Shown here: positions 39,094 to 46,597 of the stretch, piece by piece
Numbering within the stretch: position 1 is the stretch's first letter
Layout of the letters: every line of letters starts with the position of its first letter
Source: Curvibacter sp. GWA2_63_95
GTDB lineage: Bacteria; Pseudomonadota; Gammaproteobacteria; Burkholderiales; Burkholderiaceae_C
Length of the DNA stretch: 64,000 nt
NCBI GenBank assembly: GCA_001795455.1
Contig: MGPB01000033.1
Span: forward strand, 1-64,000
Reading direction: 5' to 3'
Notes under the pieces: model-generated
What the model saw: the letters and a program-made list of their open reading frames with translations, nothing else
What the model was told of the DNA's origin: nothing
Databases searched by the model: none
Program-made: the position numbers and the translations under genes

Positions 39094-40266
39094 TCACTTC
39101 GCAGCCGTGTCGCTGGTGGCCTTGGCCACCGCAGGCGCTACGATTTCAGGAGCTGCTTGCGCAGCACCCACGGGGGCTAGAGGCATTTTTTCCTTGTAAA
39201 TGGAGACCTTTTGGCCGGGCGACAGCACATGCACACCCGCAATCACCACCTGCATGCCGGGCTGCAAACCATCGGCCACCACGGCCTCGTTGCCATCGGC
39301 CGTGGCCACGGTGATGGGTTGCAGCTTCACGGTCATGCTGGCACTGTCCAGCACCCACACGGCGGTGGACTTGCCGCTCTGCACCAGCGCGCTGGTGGGC
39401 AGCTTGATGACTTGCACGCCGCTGCGGTCAAACGCCTGCGGCACCACCGACACCGTGGTACCCAGCGCCAGGGAATCCTTGGCATCCAGCGCCACCTTCA
39501 CCACAAAGGTGCGCGTCACCGGGTCGGCACTGGCCGCCACTTCGCGCACCACGCCTTTTACGGTGGTCTTGCTGGCCCACACCTTCACATCCACAGCAGA
39601 GCCCGCCTTGATCATGACCACCTTGTCTTCGGGCACCGAGAACACCACGTCGCGCGGACCATCCTGGGCAATCTGCACCACCGGCGTGCCGGCGCTCACC
39701 ACCTGGCCGGGTTCGGCGTTGATGGCGGTCACCACGCCCGCCATGTCGGCCACCAGGGTGGTGTAAGACGCCTGGTTGCCCTGGCTGTTGAGTTGGGCCT
39801 GCGCCTGGTCCAGCTGGGCCTGGGCGGCTTTGAGGGTAGCTTCGCGGCGCTCCAGTTCGGCACCGCTGATGAAGTTCTGGTCGCGCAGCTCCTTGAAGCG
39901 CTTGAAGTCGGCAGCAGCCAGGTCGCGGTTGGTGGCAGCAGCGGCTACCTGGGCGCGGGCAGCTTCAGTGGCCAGTTTGTAGTCCTGCGGGTCCAACTGG
40001 GCCAGCACCTGACCGGCTTTCACCATTTGCCCGAGTTCCACGGGGCGGCGCACCAGTTTGCCCGCCACGCGAAAGCCCAGGCGCGACTCAATGCGGGGCC
40101 GCACCTCGCCTGAAAACTCGGAGCCGGACTGGATGCTGGACGCGCCCACCGTGCTGACCTTGACCGCGCGCACCGGCTCCTCGGAGGGGGCGGGCTTGGA
40201 GCAGGCGGTGGCAAGCAGCGCGGCAGCGAGCACAGCGCCTGCGGTGTAAAAAGTTCTGGTGGACAT
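39094..40266 (-). CDS. RND efflux periplasmic adaptor, lipoprotein (MFP family)
   Basis: 390 residues. Lipobox LATAC gives a lipidated Cys near residue 22. Then the barrel-sandwich hybrid (VRPRIESRLGFRVAGKLVRR, GQMVKAGQVLAQLDPQDY), a helical hairpin, VVTAINAEPGQVVSAGTPV, beta-barrel and membrane-proximal domain. The last about 30 residues, Ala/Pro-rich, are partly encoded by a copy of repeat family A (residues about 356-375). It is the first gene of the pump operon and has a TetR-type operator candidate in its promoter. Confidence 0.93.
   Translation of the reverse strand: MSTRTFYTAGAVLAAALLATACSKPAPSEEPVRAVKVSTVGASSIQSGSEFSGEVRPRIESRLGFRVAGKLVRRPVELGQMVKAGQVLAQLDPQDYKLATEAARAQVAAAATNRDLAAADFKRFKELRDQNFISGAELERREATLKAAQAQLDQAQAQLNSQGNQASYTTLVADMAGVVTAINAEPGQVVSAGTPVVQIAQDGPRDVVFSVPEDKVVMIKAGSAVDVKVWASKTTVKGVVREVAASADPVTRTFVVKVALDAKDSLALGTTVSVVPQAFDRSGVQVIKLPTSALVQSGKSTAVWVLDSASMTVKLQPITVATADGNEAVVADGLQPGMQVVIAGVHVLSPGQKVSIYKEKMPLAPVGAAQAAPEIVAPAVAKATSDTAAK
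39143..39201 (+). repeat. Repeat family A, copy inside the RND adaptor gene
   Basis: ATTTCAGGAGCTGCTTGCGC, then AGCACCCACGGGGGCTAGAG and GCATTTTTTCCTTGTAAAT. It is read on the opposite strand as KEKMPLAPVGAAQAAPEI at the protein end. Confidence 0.8.
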
Positions 40267-40322
40267 GGTGGTGGGGAGGCAATAAAGAAAAACAAACGGT
40301 GCCAGACACGTCGCCCAGCACC

Positions 40323-40343
40323 ACTAATGACCGAATGGTTAGT
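40323..40343. promoter_or_regulatory. TetR-type operator candidate upstream of the RND adaptor gene
   Basis: 21-bp imperfect palindrome: ACTAA, then TGACCGAATGG, then TTAGT. It resembles the ACTAACCATTCGGTTAGT sites bound by TetR-like pump repressors. It is 56 nt upstream of the adaptor start, between the divergent pump and hpnC genes. No tetR gene is adjacent; one lies 5 kb away at 45315. Confidence 0.5.
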
Positions 40344-40404
40344 AATTTAGGGTACGCACTGTTTTTTGTCAAGGCGCGGCCCAGCAAATAGGCCGAAAGG
40401 CACA

Positions 40405-41280
40405 ATGGCGCCCATGCCAAGCCCCCTGCCCGCTGCGCCCACCGCAGCCGCCCCCATCACGCATTACGAAAACTTCCCCGTAGCCTCCTGGCTGTGCCCG
40501 GCCCACCTGCGCGCACCCATTGCCGCCATCTACCACTTTGCCCGCACCGCGGACGACATCGCCGACGAAGGCGACGCCACCCCAGCCCAGCGCCTGGCCA
40601 GCCTGCAGGCCTACCGCCAGGCCCTGCAGCAGGCCGCCGACGGTGGCACGGCATTTGCCGGCTGGCCCCAGGTATTTGGCCCCCTGCAGGCTGCAATCGC
40701 CACGCACCGGTTGCCGGTGCAGCTGCTGCACGACCTGCTGGACGCCTTCGTGCAAGACATCGAGAAAACCCGCGACGGCGCGGGCTACGCCGACGACGCC
40801 GAGCTGTGGGACTACTGCCGCCGCTCCGCCAACCCCGTGGGCCGCCTGCTGTTGCACCTGTATGGCGTGCACAGCGCGCAGGCGTTGGCCGAGAGTGACG
40901 CGATCTGCACCGCGCTGCAGCTCATCAACTTCTGGCAAGACCTGAGTGTGGACATTCCGCGCGGCCGCTACTACCTGAGCCACGCCGCCCGCACCCGGTT
41001 TGGGGTCCCCCAATCCGACATCCTGGCCCAGCGCCAGACCGAAAACGCTACCAAATTAATAGCTGCTTGCGCAGATGCAGCAAGGGCTAGCATGCTAAAA
41101 GGCTCGCAACTGGTACACCGCCTGCCAGGCCGTGCGGGCTGGGAGCTGCGCCTGGTGGTGCAAGGCGGGCTGCGCATTCTGGACAAGATCGCCGCGCTGC
41201 ACTACACCACCCTCTCGCAGCGCCCGGTGCTGCGGGCTTGGGACTTTCCCCTACTGCTGTGGCGCGCTGCGCGCATGTAA
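40405..41280 (+). CDS. hpnC: HpnC, squalene synthase family (hydroxysqualene synthase)
   Basis: 291 residues; in the HpnCDE route it converts presqualene diphosphate to hydroxysqualene. All-helical squalene/phytoene synthase fold with ENFPVASWLCPAHLR, the first Asp-rich motif in ARTADDIADEG, the SRSxNPxGR-like CRRSANPVGRLLLHLYG and a second Asp-rich region (QLINFWQDLSVDIPRGR). Residues about 217-232 are encoded by a copy of repeat family A, with rare TTA and ATA codons. GAAAGG 4 nt before ATG 40405 supports the start. Confidence 0.93.
   Translation: MAPMPSPLPAAPTAAAPITHYENFPVASWLCPAHLRAPIAAIYHFARTADDIADEGDATPAQRLASLQAYRQALQQAADGGTAFAGWPQVFGPLQAAIATHRLPVQLLHDLLDAFVQDIEKTRDGAGYADDAELWDYCRRSANPVGRLLLHLYGVHSAQALAESDAICTALQLINFWQDLSVDIPRGRYYLSHAARTRFGVPQSDILAQRQTENATKLIAACADAARASMLKGSQLVHRLPGRAGWELRLVVQGGLRILDKIAALHYTTLSQRPVLRAWDFPLLLWRAARM
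41053..41102 (+). repeat. Repeat family A, copy inside hpnC
   Basis: AAATTAATAGCTGCTTGCGC, then AGATGCAGCAAGGGCTAGCA. It does not change the expected length of HpnC, so it looks converted into the gene rather than simply inserted. Confidence 0.7.
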
Positions 41281-41290
41281 GCGTGCTCCA

Positions 41291-42217
41291 ATGGGCGCCA
41301 TGCCTTTGCCTGCGCCAGACGCAATAAAAAAAGAGCCCCGTTGGAACCGCCGCAGCCTGCTCCGCCTTGCCGGAGCTGGCGTGGCGCTGGGCGTCCTGCC
41401 CACGGGCCGCGCCCAAGGCAGTGCCGTGGTCTACCCCAACCTCAATGGCAACGGTGCGGACAACCTGGGCTACCGCATGCTGGAACTGGCGTTGGCCAAG
41501 TCCGGCAAGCCCTACAGCCTGAGCCTGCACCCCATGGCGGTGAACGACGAGCGTGCCCGCGCCCTGCTGCGCCGGGGCGAGGTCAGCGTGTGCGACTTTG
41601 GCTCGGGCGCTGAATTTGAAAAAACCTTCAGCGCCGTCTACTTCCCCATCGACCGCGGCCTGCTGGGCTACCGCATCAGCCTGATCCACCACAGCCTGGA
41701 GGAGGAATTCGCCAGAGTCCACAGCCTCACACACCTGCAACGCTTCCGTGCCGGCCAGGGCATTGGCTGGTCCAACAACGCCATCATGCAGGCCGCCGGC
41801 ATCGCGGTCGTCACCGGGCCCACGCTGGAATCGCTGTTTCCCATGCTAGAGGCTAGGCGCTTCGACTTTTTGCCCCTGGGCCTGAACGAGGTGTACGGCT
41901 TCTCTGAACAGTACGGCGACTTCGCGCCCTCGATGGTGGTGGACGCCCACACGCTGCTGGTGTATCGCTTTGCCCGCCTGTTCTATGTGCGGCCGGACCA
42001 GACCGAGCTGCACGCCAGCATTCTGCTGGGCCTCAAGCGCGCCTTTGCCGACGGCTCCTTCCAGAAGCTGCTCAACGCCGACCCCTCGGTGCGCCGCGCT
42101 CTGCTGCGAGCCAAGCTCTCTCAGCGCGACACCATCACCCTGGACACCCCACTGCTGACCGAGGCCTTCCAGGCCATTCCGGACGAGTACTTCTTCAAGC
42201 CCGCTGAATTCAAATAA
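41291..42217 (+). CDS. Periplasmic substrate-binding-like protein with Tat-type signal, inside the hpn cluster
   Basis: 308 residues. N-terminal RRSLLRLAGAGVALG followed by RAQG suggests a twin-arginine or Sec signal ending near residue 40. The mature part looks like a type II periplasmic binding domain (SGKPYSLSLHPMAVNDERA, AGIAVVTGPTLESLFPMLEARRFDFLPLGLNE), like family 3 amino-acid binding proteins but diverged. It sits 10 nt after hpnC and 28 nt before hpnD, so it belongs to the operon. A role in hopanoid or lipid biology is inferred from position only. Confidence 0.8.
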   Translation: MGAMPLPAPDAIKKEPRWNRRSLLRLAGAGVALGVLPTGRAQGSAVVYPNLNGNGADNLGYRMLELALAKSGKPYSLSLHPMAVNDERARALLRRGEVSVCDFGSGAEFEKTFSAVYFPIDRGLLGYRISLIHHSLEEEFARVHSLTHLQRFRAGQGIGWSNNAIMQAAGIAVVTGPTLESLFPMLEARRFDFLPLGLNEVYGFSEQYGDFAPSMVVDAHTLLVYRFARLFYVRPDQTELHASILLGLKRAFADGSFQKLLNADPSVRRALLRAKLSQRDTITLDTPLLTEAFQAIPDEYFFKPAEFK

Positions 42218-42245
42218 GCGGCCGCGGGATGTAACAATCCCCGCC

Positions 42246-43085
42246 ATGACCCCAGAGCAATACGTCCAGGACAAAGCCGCCGCCAGCGGCAGCAGCTTCT
42301 ATTACGCCTTCCTGTTTCTGCCCGCACCGCGGCGCGCCGCCATCACCGCGTTTTATGCGTTTTGCCGCGAGGTGGATGACGTGGTGGATGAGATGGTGGA
42401 CGCCGGTGTGGCTGCGACCAAACTGGCCTGGTGGCAAACCGAGGTCGGCAAGGCCTTTGCCGGCCAACCCAGCCACCCGGTGATGAAGGCGCTGATGCCG
42501 CACACCACGGTCTACGGCATCGAGGCGCGCCACCTGCTGGGCGTGATCGAGGGCTGCCAGATGGACCTGGAGCAAACCCGCTACCTGGACTACCCCGGCC
42601 TGCAGCGCTACTGCCACCTGGTGGCCGGCGTGGTGGGCGAGGTGGCGGCGCGCATCTTCGGCCAGACCGACCCGCACACCACCGCCTACGCCCACAAGCT
42701 GGGCCAAGCCCTGCAGCTCACCAACATCATCCGCGACGTGGGCGAAGACGCCATGCGCGGGCGCATCTACCTGCCCGTCAACGAGCTGCAGCAGTTTGAT
42801 GTGAAGGCGCATGAAATCCTGAAACGCACGTATTCGGACCGCTTCACCGCGCTCATGAAATTTCAGGCCGCCCGCGCGCAGGGCCTGTATGACGAAGCCC
42901 TGGCCTTGCTCCCCGCCGCCGACCGCCGCACGCAAAAGCCCGGCCTGATGATGGCCAGCATCTACCGCGCCCTGCTACGCGAGATCGAGGCCGACAACTT
43001 CCAGGTGCTGCACCAGCGCATCGCACTCACGCCGCTGCGCAAGCTCTGGCTGGCGTGGAAGGTGCAAGCCCTCGGCCGTCTATGA
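42246..43085 (+). CDS. hpnD: HpnD, presqualene diphosphate synthase
   Basis: 279 residues; condenses two farnesyl diphosphates to presqualene diphosphate. FYYAFLFLPAPRRAAITAFYAFCREVDDVVDE contains the first DxxxD-like Asp motif, and GQALQLTNIIRDVGEDAMRGRIYLP holds the second. Family length is about 280. Followed by hpnE. Confidence 0.95.
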   Translation: MTPEQYVQDKAAASGSSFYYAFLFLPAPRRAAITAFYAFCREVDDVVDEMVDAGVAATKLAWWQTEVGKAFAGQPSHPVMKALMPHTTVYGIEARHLLGVIEGCQMDLEQTRYLDYPGLQRYCHLVAGVVGEVAARIFGQTDPHTTAYAHKLGQALQLTNIIRDVGEDAMRGRIYLPVNELQQFDVKAHEILKRTYSDRFTALMKFQAARAQGLYDEALALLPAADRRTQKPGLMMASIYRALLREIEADNFQVLHQRIALTPLRKLWLAWKVQALGRL

Positions 43086-43093
43086 ACATGGCC

Positions 43094-43178
43094 CCTACGG
43101 TCGCCTACTGCGTGTGGCTCCCTGCCCCCCAAGGGGGCTGCGTTTGGCCTTGGGGCGGCCCGGCGGCCAAACCTGCTT
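43094..43178 (+). repeat. GC-rich hairpin element between hpnD and hpnE
   Basis: TCGCCTACTGCGTGTGGCTC, CCTGCCCCCCAAGGGGGCTG and TTGGGGCGGCCCGGCGGCC in series. The GCCCCC-CAA-GGGGGC hairpin is clear. I recall a widespread Comamonadaceae repeat of this form, but only one copy is visible in this window. Confidence 0.45.
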
Positions 43179-43188
43179 CGGCTGGCCT

Positions 43189-44493
43189 ATGCACGTAGCC
43201 ATCGTCGGCGCCGGCTGGGCCGGCATGGCGGCTGCCGTAACGGCAACCCAAGCCGGCCACCACGCTACCGTTTTCGAAGCAGCCCGCGCAGTCGGGGGGC
43301 GGGCTAGAGCCTTAAATGGCACTTTGCCAGACGGCACCCCCGTGGTGCTGGACAACGGCCAGCACATCCTGATTGGCGCCTACAGCGAAACCCTGAAACT
43401 CATGCGCACCGTGGGTGTGGACCCGCAGCAAACACTGCTGCGCCTGCCGCTCACGCTCCTGTTCCCCGACGGCGACGGCTTGGCCCTGCCCGACTGGCCC
43501 AGCCCGCTGGATGCGCTGGCCGGCATTGCGCGCGCCAAGGGCTGGACCTGGGCCGACAAAGGAAGCCTGCTGCGCGCCGCCACTGGCTGGCAGCTGGGCG
43601 GCTTTGCCTGCGCGCCGCAGACCAGTGTGGCCGACCTGTGCCGCACGCTCACGCCCACCGTGCTGGCCACCATGATCGACCCGCTGTGTGTATCGGCCCT
43701 CAACACGCCGGCCGCACGCGCCAGCGGCCAGGTGTTTCTGACCGTGCTGCGCGACTCCCTGTTTGGCGGGCGCGGCAGTTCCAACCTGCTTTTGCCGCGC
43801 GCCGACCTGGCCACGCTGTTCCCGCAGGCAGCGGCCGACTGGCTGCAGGCGCAGGGCGGCGTGGTGCAGCTGGGCACGCGCGTGGAGCAGATCAGCCCCC
43901 AAGCCACAGGCAACGGTTGGCGGGTGAACGGCCAGCCCTTTGATGCCGTGCTGTGGGCGACTTCATCATCCAATGCGGCCGTAACCCTTATGGAGTCTGC
44001 GCAAGCAGCTCCTGAAACCATAGCAAACGCGATGCAGGCCTGGGCCGCTACGGCGCAGGCCTTGCAGTTTGAAGCCATTGCCACCGTCTACACCCACGCG
44101 CCCAACGCGCGCCTGACCCAGCCCATGCTGGCGCTGCGCAGCGACAGCGCCTACCCGGCCCAGTTTGTATTCGACCGCGGCCAGCTCGGTGGCCCGCAGG
44201 GCTTGCTGGCCTTTGTGGTCAGCGCCAGCGAGGGCGACCGCGACACCCTGCAAACCCAAGTGCTGGCCCAAGCGCAGGCGCAGCTGGGCTTGGCGCTCAC
44301 GCCGCTGCAAACCGTGGTGGAAAAACGCGCCACCTTCGCCTGCACGCCGGGACTGGTGCGCCCCCGCCAGGCCATCGCGCCCGGCCTGTGGGCCTGTGGC
44401 GACTATGTGGACGGCCCCTACCCCGCCACGCTGGAGGGCGCGGTGCGCAGTGGCGTGGCCATCGCAGACCTTTATAAAACCAACTATCCTTAA
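43189..44493 (+). CDS. hpnE: HpnE, hydroxysqualene dehydroxylase (FAD amine-oxidase fold)
   Basis: 434 residues; reduces hydroxysqualene to squalene. Dinucleotide site HVAIVGAGWAGMAAAVTATQAG at the N-terminus, GGRARALNG, LDNGQHILIGAYSETL and C-terminal GDYVDGPYPATLEGAVRSGVAIAD. ATG 43189 is chosen; the open frame upstream is the repeat element. Residues about 264-278 are encoded by a copy of repeat family A, and a degenerate copy may lie at residues 29-43 (rare AGA and TTA codons at 43303-43316). Confidence 0.93.
   Translation: MHVAIVGAGWAGMAAAVTATQAGHHATVFEAARAVGGRARALNGTLPDGTPVVLDNGQHILIGAYSETLKLMRTVGVDPQQTLLRLPLTLLFPDGDGLALPDWPSPLDALAGIARAKGWTWADKGSLLRAATGWQLGGFACAPQTSVADLCRTLTPTVLATMIDPLCVSALNTPAARASGQVFLTVLRDSLFGGRGSSNLLLPRADLATLFPQAAADWLQAQGGVVQLGTRVEQISPQATGNGWRVNGQPFDAVLWATSSSNAAVTLMESAQAAPETIANAMQAWAATAQALQFEAIATVYTHAPNARLTQPMLALRSDSAYPAQFVFDRGQLGGPQGLLAFVVSASEGDRDTLQTQVLAQAQAQLGLALTPLQTVVEKRATFACTPGLVRPRQAIAPGLWACGDYVDGPYPATLEGAVRSGVAIADLYKTNYP
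43980..44022 (-). repeat. Repeat family A, copy inside hpnE
   Basis: On the minus strand TTTCAGGAGCTGCTTGCGCA then GACTCCATAAGGGTTACGGC. It is read in frame by hpnE on the plus strand. Confidence 0.65.
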
Positions 44494-44511
44494 ATACTCA
44501 TTAATGCTACA

Positions 44512-44536
44512 TTTATGAAAAGCTAGTTTTCATAAA
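44512..44536. promoter_or_regulatory. Perfect 10-bp inverted repeat, candidate operator
   Basis: Arms TTTATGAAAA and TTTTCATAAA around GCTAG, 8 nt before the first gene of the TetR-containing operon. It could be the autoregulatory site of the TetR protein or an RNA hairpin at the ribosome binding site. Confidence 0.55.
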
Positions 44537-44544
44537 GGCATTGC

Positions 44545-44910
44545 ATGGCACATACTGCCGCTTGGTTCTTGGTCCTCCTCGGTCTGGGGCACATCGCCTA
44601 TGGCCTGCGCAAGTACCACGCCCCGCTGCGGGCGGCGTGGGCCGGTGGCTTCATCGGCCAGTTCGGTGCGACGGAAGAACGTCGCACCGCCTTCTGGTTC
44701 CTGATCTTGGGTCCGCTGCTGGTGCTGGCCGGCCACGCAGCCTTGCATGCAGTGGCCACGGGAGACTTGGCACTGCTGAAGATCGTGGGCGGCTATCTGC
44801 TGTTCACCGGTGTGCTGGGTGCCGCGGCCTTTCCCAAGTCCCCGTTCTGGGCCGCACTGCCTACCGGGCCCCTGCTCATTGCCACTGGCTACGGTTGGCT
44901 CTCGCTCTAA
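44545..44910 (+). CDS. Small integral membrane protein (DUF6463-like)
   Basis: 121 residues with four predicted membrane helices and few charged residues; LVLLGLGHIAYGLRKYHAPL opens it and WAALPTGPLLIATGYGWLSL closes it. It resembles DUF6463-type small proteins (from memory). It is first in a run of five co-directional genes including a tetR. Role unknown. Confidence 0.7.
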   Translation: MAHTAAWFLVLLGLGHIAYGLRKYHAPLRAAWAGGFIGQFGATEERRTAFWFLILGPLLVLAGHAALHAVATGDLALLKIVGGYLLFTGVLGAAAFPKSPFWAALPTGPLLIATGYGWLSL

Positions 44911-44923
44911 AAAGGAAGCCTCC

Positions 44924-45298
44924 ATGTCCAGCTCCGCCTTCAGCGCCAAAGTTTTCGCCGTCTACCTGTTTTTGGCCGGTGCCGTGCTCATCACCGTGCC
45001 CAACCTGCTGCTGTCCCTGCTGCAGATACCGCCCACGCCCGACGTGTGGATTCGCGTGGTGGGGCTGGTGGCCTTCATGATCGGCGTGTACGCCTGGGTG
45101 GCCGCCAGCCATGAGTTCAAGCCCTTCCTCGTCGCGTCCGTCTACACACGCTTTATCGTCTTCGTGGCGTTCACGGCCTTTGCCCTCGCCGGGCTGGGCA
45201 ACCCCATGATCATCCTGTTTGGCCTGGCCGACCTGGCCGGTGGCATCTGGACCTACTCTGCCCTGCGCGCCGATGCCCGCTGGGACGGCACCCTCTAA
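44924..45298 (+). CDS. Small membrane protein, hypothetical
   Basis: 124 residues with four predicted membrane helices (KVFAVYLFLAGAVLITVPNL, then GLVAFMIGVYAWVAASHEF, FIVFVAFTAFALAGLGN and PMIILFGLADLAGGIWTYSA). AAAGGAAG precedes ATG 44924. It lies 13 nt after the preceding membrane-protein gene and just before tetR. Function unknown. Confidence 0.75.
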   Translation: MSSSAFSAKVFAVYLFLAGAVLITVPNLLLSLLQIPPTPDVWIRVVGLVAFMIGVYAWVAASHEFKPFLVASVYTRFIVFVAFTAFALAGLGNPMIILFGLADLAGGIWTYSALRADARWDGTL

Positions 45299-45314
45299 AC
45301 GCCCACACTCCCCC

Positions 45315-46052
45315 ATGCGCACCACCAAAGCCCAACAAGCCCAAAGCCACCGCCTGCTGATCCGCACAGCGGTGGACCTGATGACCCAGCACGGGTTTGA
45401 CGGCACCACCATGAAGCAGATCGCCCGCGCCGCCGACATGGGCGATGCCACCATCTACAAGTACTTCCCCAGCAAGGAAAAACTGGTGCTGGCCTACTTT
45501 GAACAGGCCGTGGAAGACGCCCTGGCGGCCATGCGCAAGACCAAAGGACTGGACAAATTTGTGCTGCAAGAACGCATGCAGCTGCTGGTGGACCACCTGC
45601 TGGAAACCCTGCTGCCCGACCGCGAGTTTGTAGCCCTGGCGCACCAACTGCTCAACAAAGCACCCCTGGCGATGCTGAGCGGAACCCTGCCCGGCAAGGC
45701 GCTGCTGCAGGCCGCGTTTGCCGAGATGCTGGAAGCCACGCAGGCCAGCGGCGAGATACCGCCCTGCGGCTTTCAGGGCAGCCTCTCCAGCCTGATGGCG
45801 GACTATGTCTACGCGGTGCTGGGCTTCTGGCTGCGCGACACGTCGGACGGTTTTGCCGACACCACCCGCATGACCGACCTGAGCCTGGGCGTGCTGACCC
45901 TGGCCCTGCGCAGCGGCTTGGTGGACCGCCTGCTGGAGCTGGGTGGCTTTTTGCTGCGCAGCCAGCTTGCGCGCCTGCTGCAACCCGGCGGCGGCTGGCT
46001 GGACCTGATGCAACGCGCCCGCCAAACATTACAAACTCCCAAGACCCCATGA
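45315..46052 (+). CDS. TetR/AcrR family transcriptional regulator
   Basis: 245 residues. N-terminal HTH with RTAVDLMTQHGFDGTTMKQI then GDATIYKYFPSKEKLVLAYFEQAV; long helical ligand domain. It overlaps the next gene by 4 nt (ATGA), so translation is coupled. A palindrome at 44512-44536 may be its operator; the RND pump operator candidate at 40323 is another possible target. Confidence 0.9.
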   Translation: MRTTKAQQAQSHRLLIRTAVDLMTQHGFDGTTMKQIARAADMGDATIYKYFPSKEKLVLAYFEQAVEDALAAMRKTKGLDKFVLQERMQLLVDHLLETLLPDREFVALAHQLLNKAPLAMLSGTLPGKALLQAAFAEMLEATQASGEIPPCGFQGSLSSLMADYVYAVLGFWLRDTSDGFADTTRMTDLSLGVLTLALRSGLVDRLLELGGFLLRSQLARLLQPGGGWLDLMQRARQTLQTPKTP

Positions 46053-46597
46053 ACGCCGCCACCATCACCGAAACCCCGCTGCCCGCACACAGCCAGATTG
46101 CCCTGCGCACCGCAGGTGCCGACTTTGCCGACTGCTACACCTTTGCTGACCCACAGCCCGGCAGCAGCGCCATGGAAACCTACCTGGCCGTGATGGGCTA
46201 CAGCCCGGGCTGGATGAGCTTTCTGATGTCGGTGCGCAACCAGGCCGTGCGGCTGGTGGGGCTCAAACACCTGGGTGGCCTGGAGGTGAAGATGCAGGCA
46301 CAAGACGCCAAGCCCGCCGCCAGCTACTCCGTGGGCGACCGTGCGGGCATCTTCAGCGTGGACTACCTGTCTGCGCCCGAGGTCATCCTCTTCGATGACG
46401 ACAAGCACTTGCGTGTAGAGCTATCGGTCTTTAAGCACCAGCAAGACGGCCAGCCCCTGGTGTCGGTCAGCACCGTAGTGCACAACCACAACGCGCTGGG
46501 CCGCGCCTACATGGCCATCGTGGGACCGGTGCACCGGCTCATCGTCCCCAAAATGCTCAGCCAGTCCCTGCATGCCGCACGCACCGCGCACCAGTAA
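46049..46597 (+). CDS. DUF2867 family protein
   Basis: 182 residues, soluble. The DUF2867 layout is seen in DFADCYTFADPQPGSSAMET, the central LKHLGGLEVKMQA and GIFSVDYLSAPEVILFDDDKHLRVELSVF, ending with HNALGRAYMAIVGPVHRLIV. Function unknown; the family has a polyketide-cyclase-like or lipocalin-like feel, which is not proof. It overlaps the next gene by 26 nt. Confidence 0.8.
   Translation: MNAATITETPLPAHSQIALRTAGADFADCYTFADPQPGSSAMETYLAVMGYSPGWMSFLMSVRNQAVRLVGLKHLGGLEVKMQAQDAKPAASYSVGDRAGIFSVDYLSAPEVILFDDDKHLRVELSVFKHQQDGQPLVSVSTVVHNHNALGRAYMAIVGPVHRLIVPKMLSQSLHAARTAHQ

Noticed and set aside
36816-39314. 832-codon open frame on the plus strand opposite the RND permease gene
   Set aside because: It is the antisense shadow of a clearly real gene. 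Its product is His/Arg/Gln-rich low-complexity sequence without family motifs, as expected from high GC at third positions. The same holds for frames opposite clpA (4056-5855), lon (30680-32116), the penicillin acylase gene (47658-50321) and exbB/lpxK (13411-14916).
41845-41870. Possible further copy of repeat A in the binding-like protein gene (ATGCTAGAGGCTAGG)
   Set aside because: Only the GCTAGAGG part matches and the 5' half of the repeat is absent; too short to claim.
43114-43188. N-terminal extension of HpnE
   Set aside because: It would translate the GC-rich hairpin element; HpnE proper begins with MHVAIVGAGWAG at 43189.
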